Positions 62,743 through 64,000 of a stretch of 64,000 nt of DNA are shown here, in pieces (position 1 is the first letter of the stretch; each line of letters opens with the position of its first letter). Source of the stretch: Cytophagales bacterium WSM2-2 (GTDB lineage: Bacteria; Bacteroidota; Bacteroidia; Cytophagales; Cyclobacteriaceae); assembly GCA_015472025.1 (NCBI GenBank), contig BNHL01000001.1, positions 930,001-994,000 of the forward strand, written 5' to 3'. The notes beneath the pieces were generated by a model that was given only the letters and a program-made list of their open reading frames with translations, was not told the DNA's origin and searched no databases. A program made the translations under genes and the position numbers.

Positions 62743-64000
62743 TCAGAAGTCGTAAGTGCGGGCAGGAATATTCCACCGCAATGATACCGAAGTTATTGTA
62801 GAATTATTATTGTAGAAGACCACCGGGCTGCTGCTCCTGCGAATGGTAGCCTTGAAATCGATAAATACATTATGCTTTACCATGTATGAAGCTGTAAAGT
62901 CCATGAATGTGATTGTGTTGTTCACTCCTTCCCCAACCTTATGCCCATAGTCTCCACCTGAACGTGTGCTGTTGTTTTTCAAGATGTCACTGCCCCAATT
63001 TACTCCAGTCGTATCCCGCCCGATTTTTGTGTAAAAACTTTTTGCGATCAGGTTCAACTTGGGCAACGGCTGATAGCGTACAATAGCCACTCCTTCCATC
63101 AGGTTTGCTCCCAACGGATGTGCCAGCGACTGGGCATAGTTGCTGTAGTTGCTGTATTGCGTATCGTGCGAATAAGTGTATGGCTTGACCAGGTTTCCCT
63201 CAAGTTGGATATCAAGGTTAGGGACGTTAAAGGCGTCAATATATTTTAATCCACCCTGGAGCGCAAACTTATTAGCCCACCAGCCCTTGCCAGAGCGTAA
63301 TTCTTTCAGCACAAACTCATCCATCACGACCTGGCCATAGAATGAAATCTTTTTGAAGGCATTCCATTTAAAATCTCCCCCCAATAAAACATTATCGGGA
63401 CTTCCACCCTGTTGTTCAATAGCGCGGAAGAAGATGATCGGATTGAGGTAGTTGAGTTGAAAATTATTTTTGTTGATCGTATCTTGCGGAGTGAATACCA
63501 CTGATTCGAACACGCCCAGGTTAAATTTCTTTCCGATGTTGATGCTGGCATGGTGAAAGGCCATGAACTTCACGGGGTAGTCTTTATTCGCAGTTGATCC
63601 ACCAATCGTTCCCATGGGGTCCGCTGTAAGGCGATTCAACTGAAACAGATAATTGAGCTTCCAGATTTTTGCATTAGCGCGTAAAAAAAGATTAGGGGGA
63701 GAGTAATCTGAAAAAATCAGGGACCTGAATCCGTTCCCGATAAAGGTCCGGTCATGGCCAAACTGTACATAAATATTTTTGGTCACATTAAAGTCGATAT
63801 AACCTCTCACCTGGAAAAAGTCAACCCCACCGTTCTTGTATGTTTTCCAAAAACCTTCATGCGGCACAACGAATGTGTCGTTGAGTTTCAACTGATCGTA
63901 GGCATAGGCGGGCATGATGGTTTGATTGTCCGTGAAGAAAGTATAGAACCCGATTTTTCGGTCGATCATACCGCGCATTTCCACTCCCCTCGAATTAAGA
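62743..64000 (-). CDS. RemB/Wzi-like outer-membrane beta-barrel protein, 5' end outside the window
   Basis: The visible 413+ residues are alternating hydrophobic/polar strands rich in aromatic and asparagine residues, ending in SLRWNIPARTYDF, as in outer-membrane barrels. Segments such as VDFFQVRGYIDFNVTKNIYV, GHDRTFIGNGFRSL and SDYSPPNLFLRANA resemble the capsule-assembly Wzi family, to which the gliding protein RemB of Flavobacterium belongs. The reading frame stays open past the GTG at 63984 to base 64000 with barrel-like sequence, so the true start and signal peptide lie beyond the right edge. Gliding or capsule function is inferred from family resemblance. Confidence 0.72.
   Translation of the reverse strand, partial: LNSRGVEMRGMIDRKIGFYTFFTDNQTIMPAYAYDQLKLNDTFVVPHEGFWKTYKNGGVDFFQVRGYIDFNVTKNIYVQFGHDRTFIGNGFRSLIFSDYSPPNLFLRANAKIWKLNYLFQLNRLTADPMGTIGGSTANKDYPVKFMAFHHASINIGKKFNLGVFESVVFTPQDTINKNNFQLNYLNPIIFFRAIEQQGGSPDNVLLGGDFKWNAFKKISFYGQVVMDEFVLKELRSGKGWWANKFALQGGLKYIDAFNVPNLDIQLEGNLVKPYTYSHDTQYSNYSNYAQSLAHPLGANLMEGVAIVRYQPLPKLNLIAKSFYTKIGRDTTGVNWGSDILKNNSTRSGGDYGHKVGEGVNNTITFMDFTASYMVKHNVFIDFKATIRRSSSPVVFYNNNSTITSVSLRWNIPARTYDF

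Noticed and set aside
1-64000. Search for CRISPR arrays, insertion sequences, prophage or integrative elements.
   Set aside because: I saw no regularly spaced repeats, no transposase or integrase motifs, and no target-site duplications around the accessory-looking genes.

Overview
The window looks like chromosomal DNA from a free-living member of the Bacteroidota, most probably a Cytophagales/Cytophagia lineage. The evidence is two SusC/SusD outer-membrane import loci, a giant exported protein ending in a type IX secretion (T9SS) sorting domain, a PorE-like envelope protein, a RemB/Wzi-like outer-membrane protein, few Shine-Dalgarno sequences, frequent TTG/GTG starts, and several -7 promoter elements of the Bacteroidota form TAnnTTTG. 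The species cannot be named from the sequence. I see no phage, insertion sequence, integrase, CRISPR array or rRNA. Only one tRNA is present.

Layout. 1-5.2 kb: the start of an ACP phosphodiesterase gene cut by the window edge, an exported HbpS-like protein, an exported amidohydrolase, then LysR regulator, threonine-synthase-like PLP enzyme and YeiH-type exporter. 5.2-15.2 kb: a housekeeping block with the RelA/SpoT enzyme, tRNA-Leu, trigger factor-ClpP-ClpX, LpxB-QueD, HldD, and two paralogous exported proteins of unknown function. 15.3-27.8 kb: two adjacent SusCD loci on the minus strand, each with a downstream lipoprotein gene, each closed by a hairpin, and separated by 0.85 kb of AT-rich non-coding DNA. 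28-35.5 kb: PorE-like TPR/beta-propeller/OmpA protein behind pabB-pabC, an unknown 183-residue protein, QueE, FolD and LepA. 35.6-46.7 kb: an accessory-looking mix of a polysaccharide deacetylase, an MBOAT-like membrane protein, small membrane proteins, GNAT, MFS, a DKNYY-repeat lipoprotein, MtgA, and a two-component system co-transcribed with an exported four-repeat protein. 46.8-57.1 kb: one gene of about 10.4 kb for a 3,454-residue beta-helix-type surface protein. 57.3-64 kb: a PLDc_N microprotein, an OmpA lipoprotein, a dienoyl-CoA-reductase-type SDR, a START protein, GmhA, a small membrane protein, an MsbA-like ABC exporter and a RemB-like protein cut by the right edge.

How the genes fit together. 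Envelope construction dominates. GmhA and HldD make the heptose precursor of LPS core, LpxB makes the lipid A disaccharide, MsbA-type export flips it, and MtgA polymerises peptidoglycan. OmpA-family proteins anchor the wall, and the PorE-like protein plus the sorting-domain giant point to T9SS surface display and probably gliding. QueD and QueE are two steps of the queuosine precursor pathway. PabB, PabC and FolD serve folate. Gene packing is tight, with several convergent pairs touching or overlapping.

The best candidates for something not well described are: the giant protein, built from four repeats of an opening module, a beta-helix and a closing module; the LysR/ThrC-like/YeiH cluster, which may be a sulfite or sulfonate module rather than ordinary threonine synthesis; the exported four-repeat protein whose gene overlaps a response regulator gene; and the long hairpins in the clpP-clpX gap and the susC leader.
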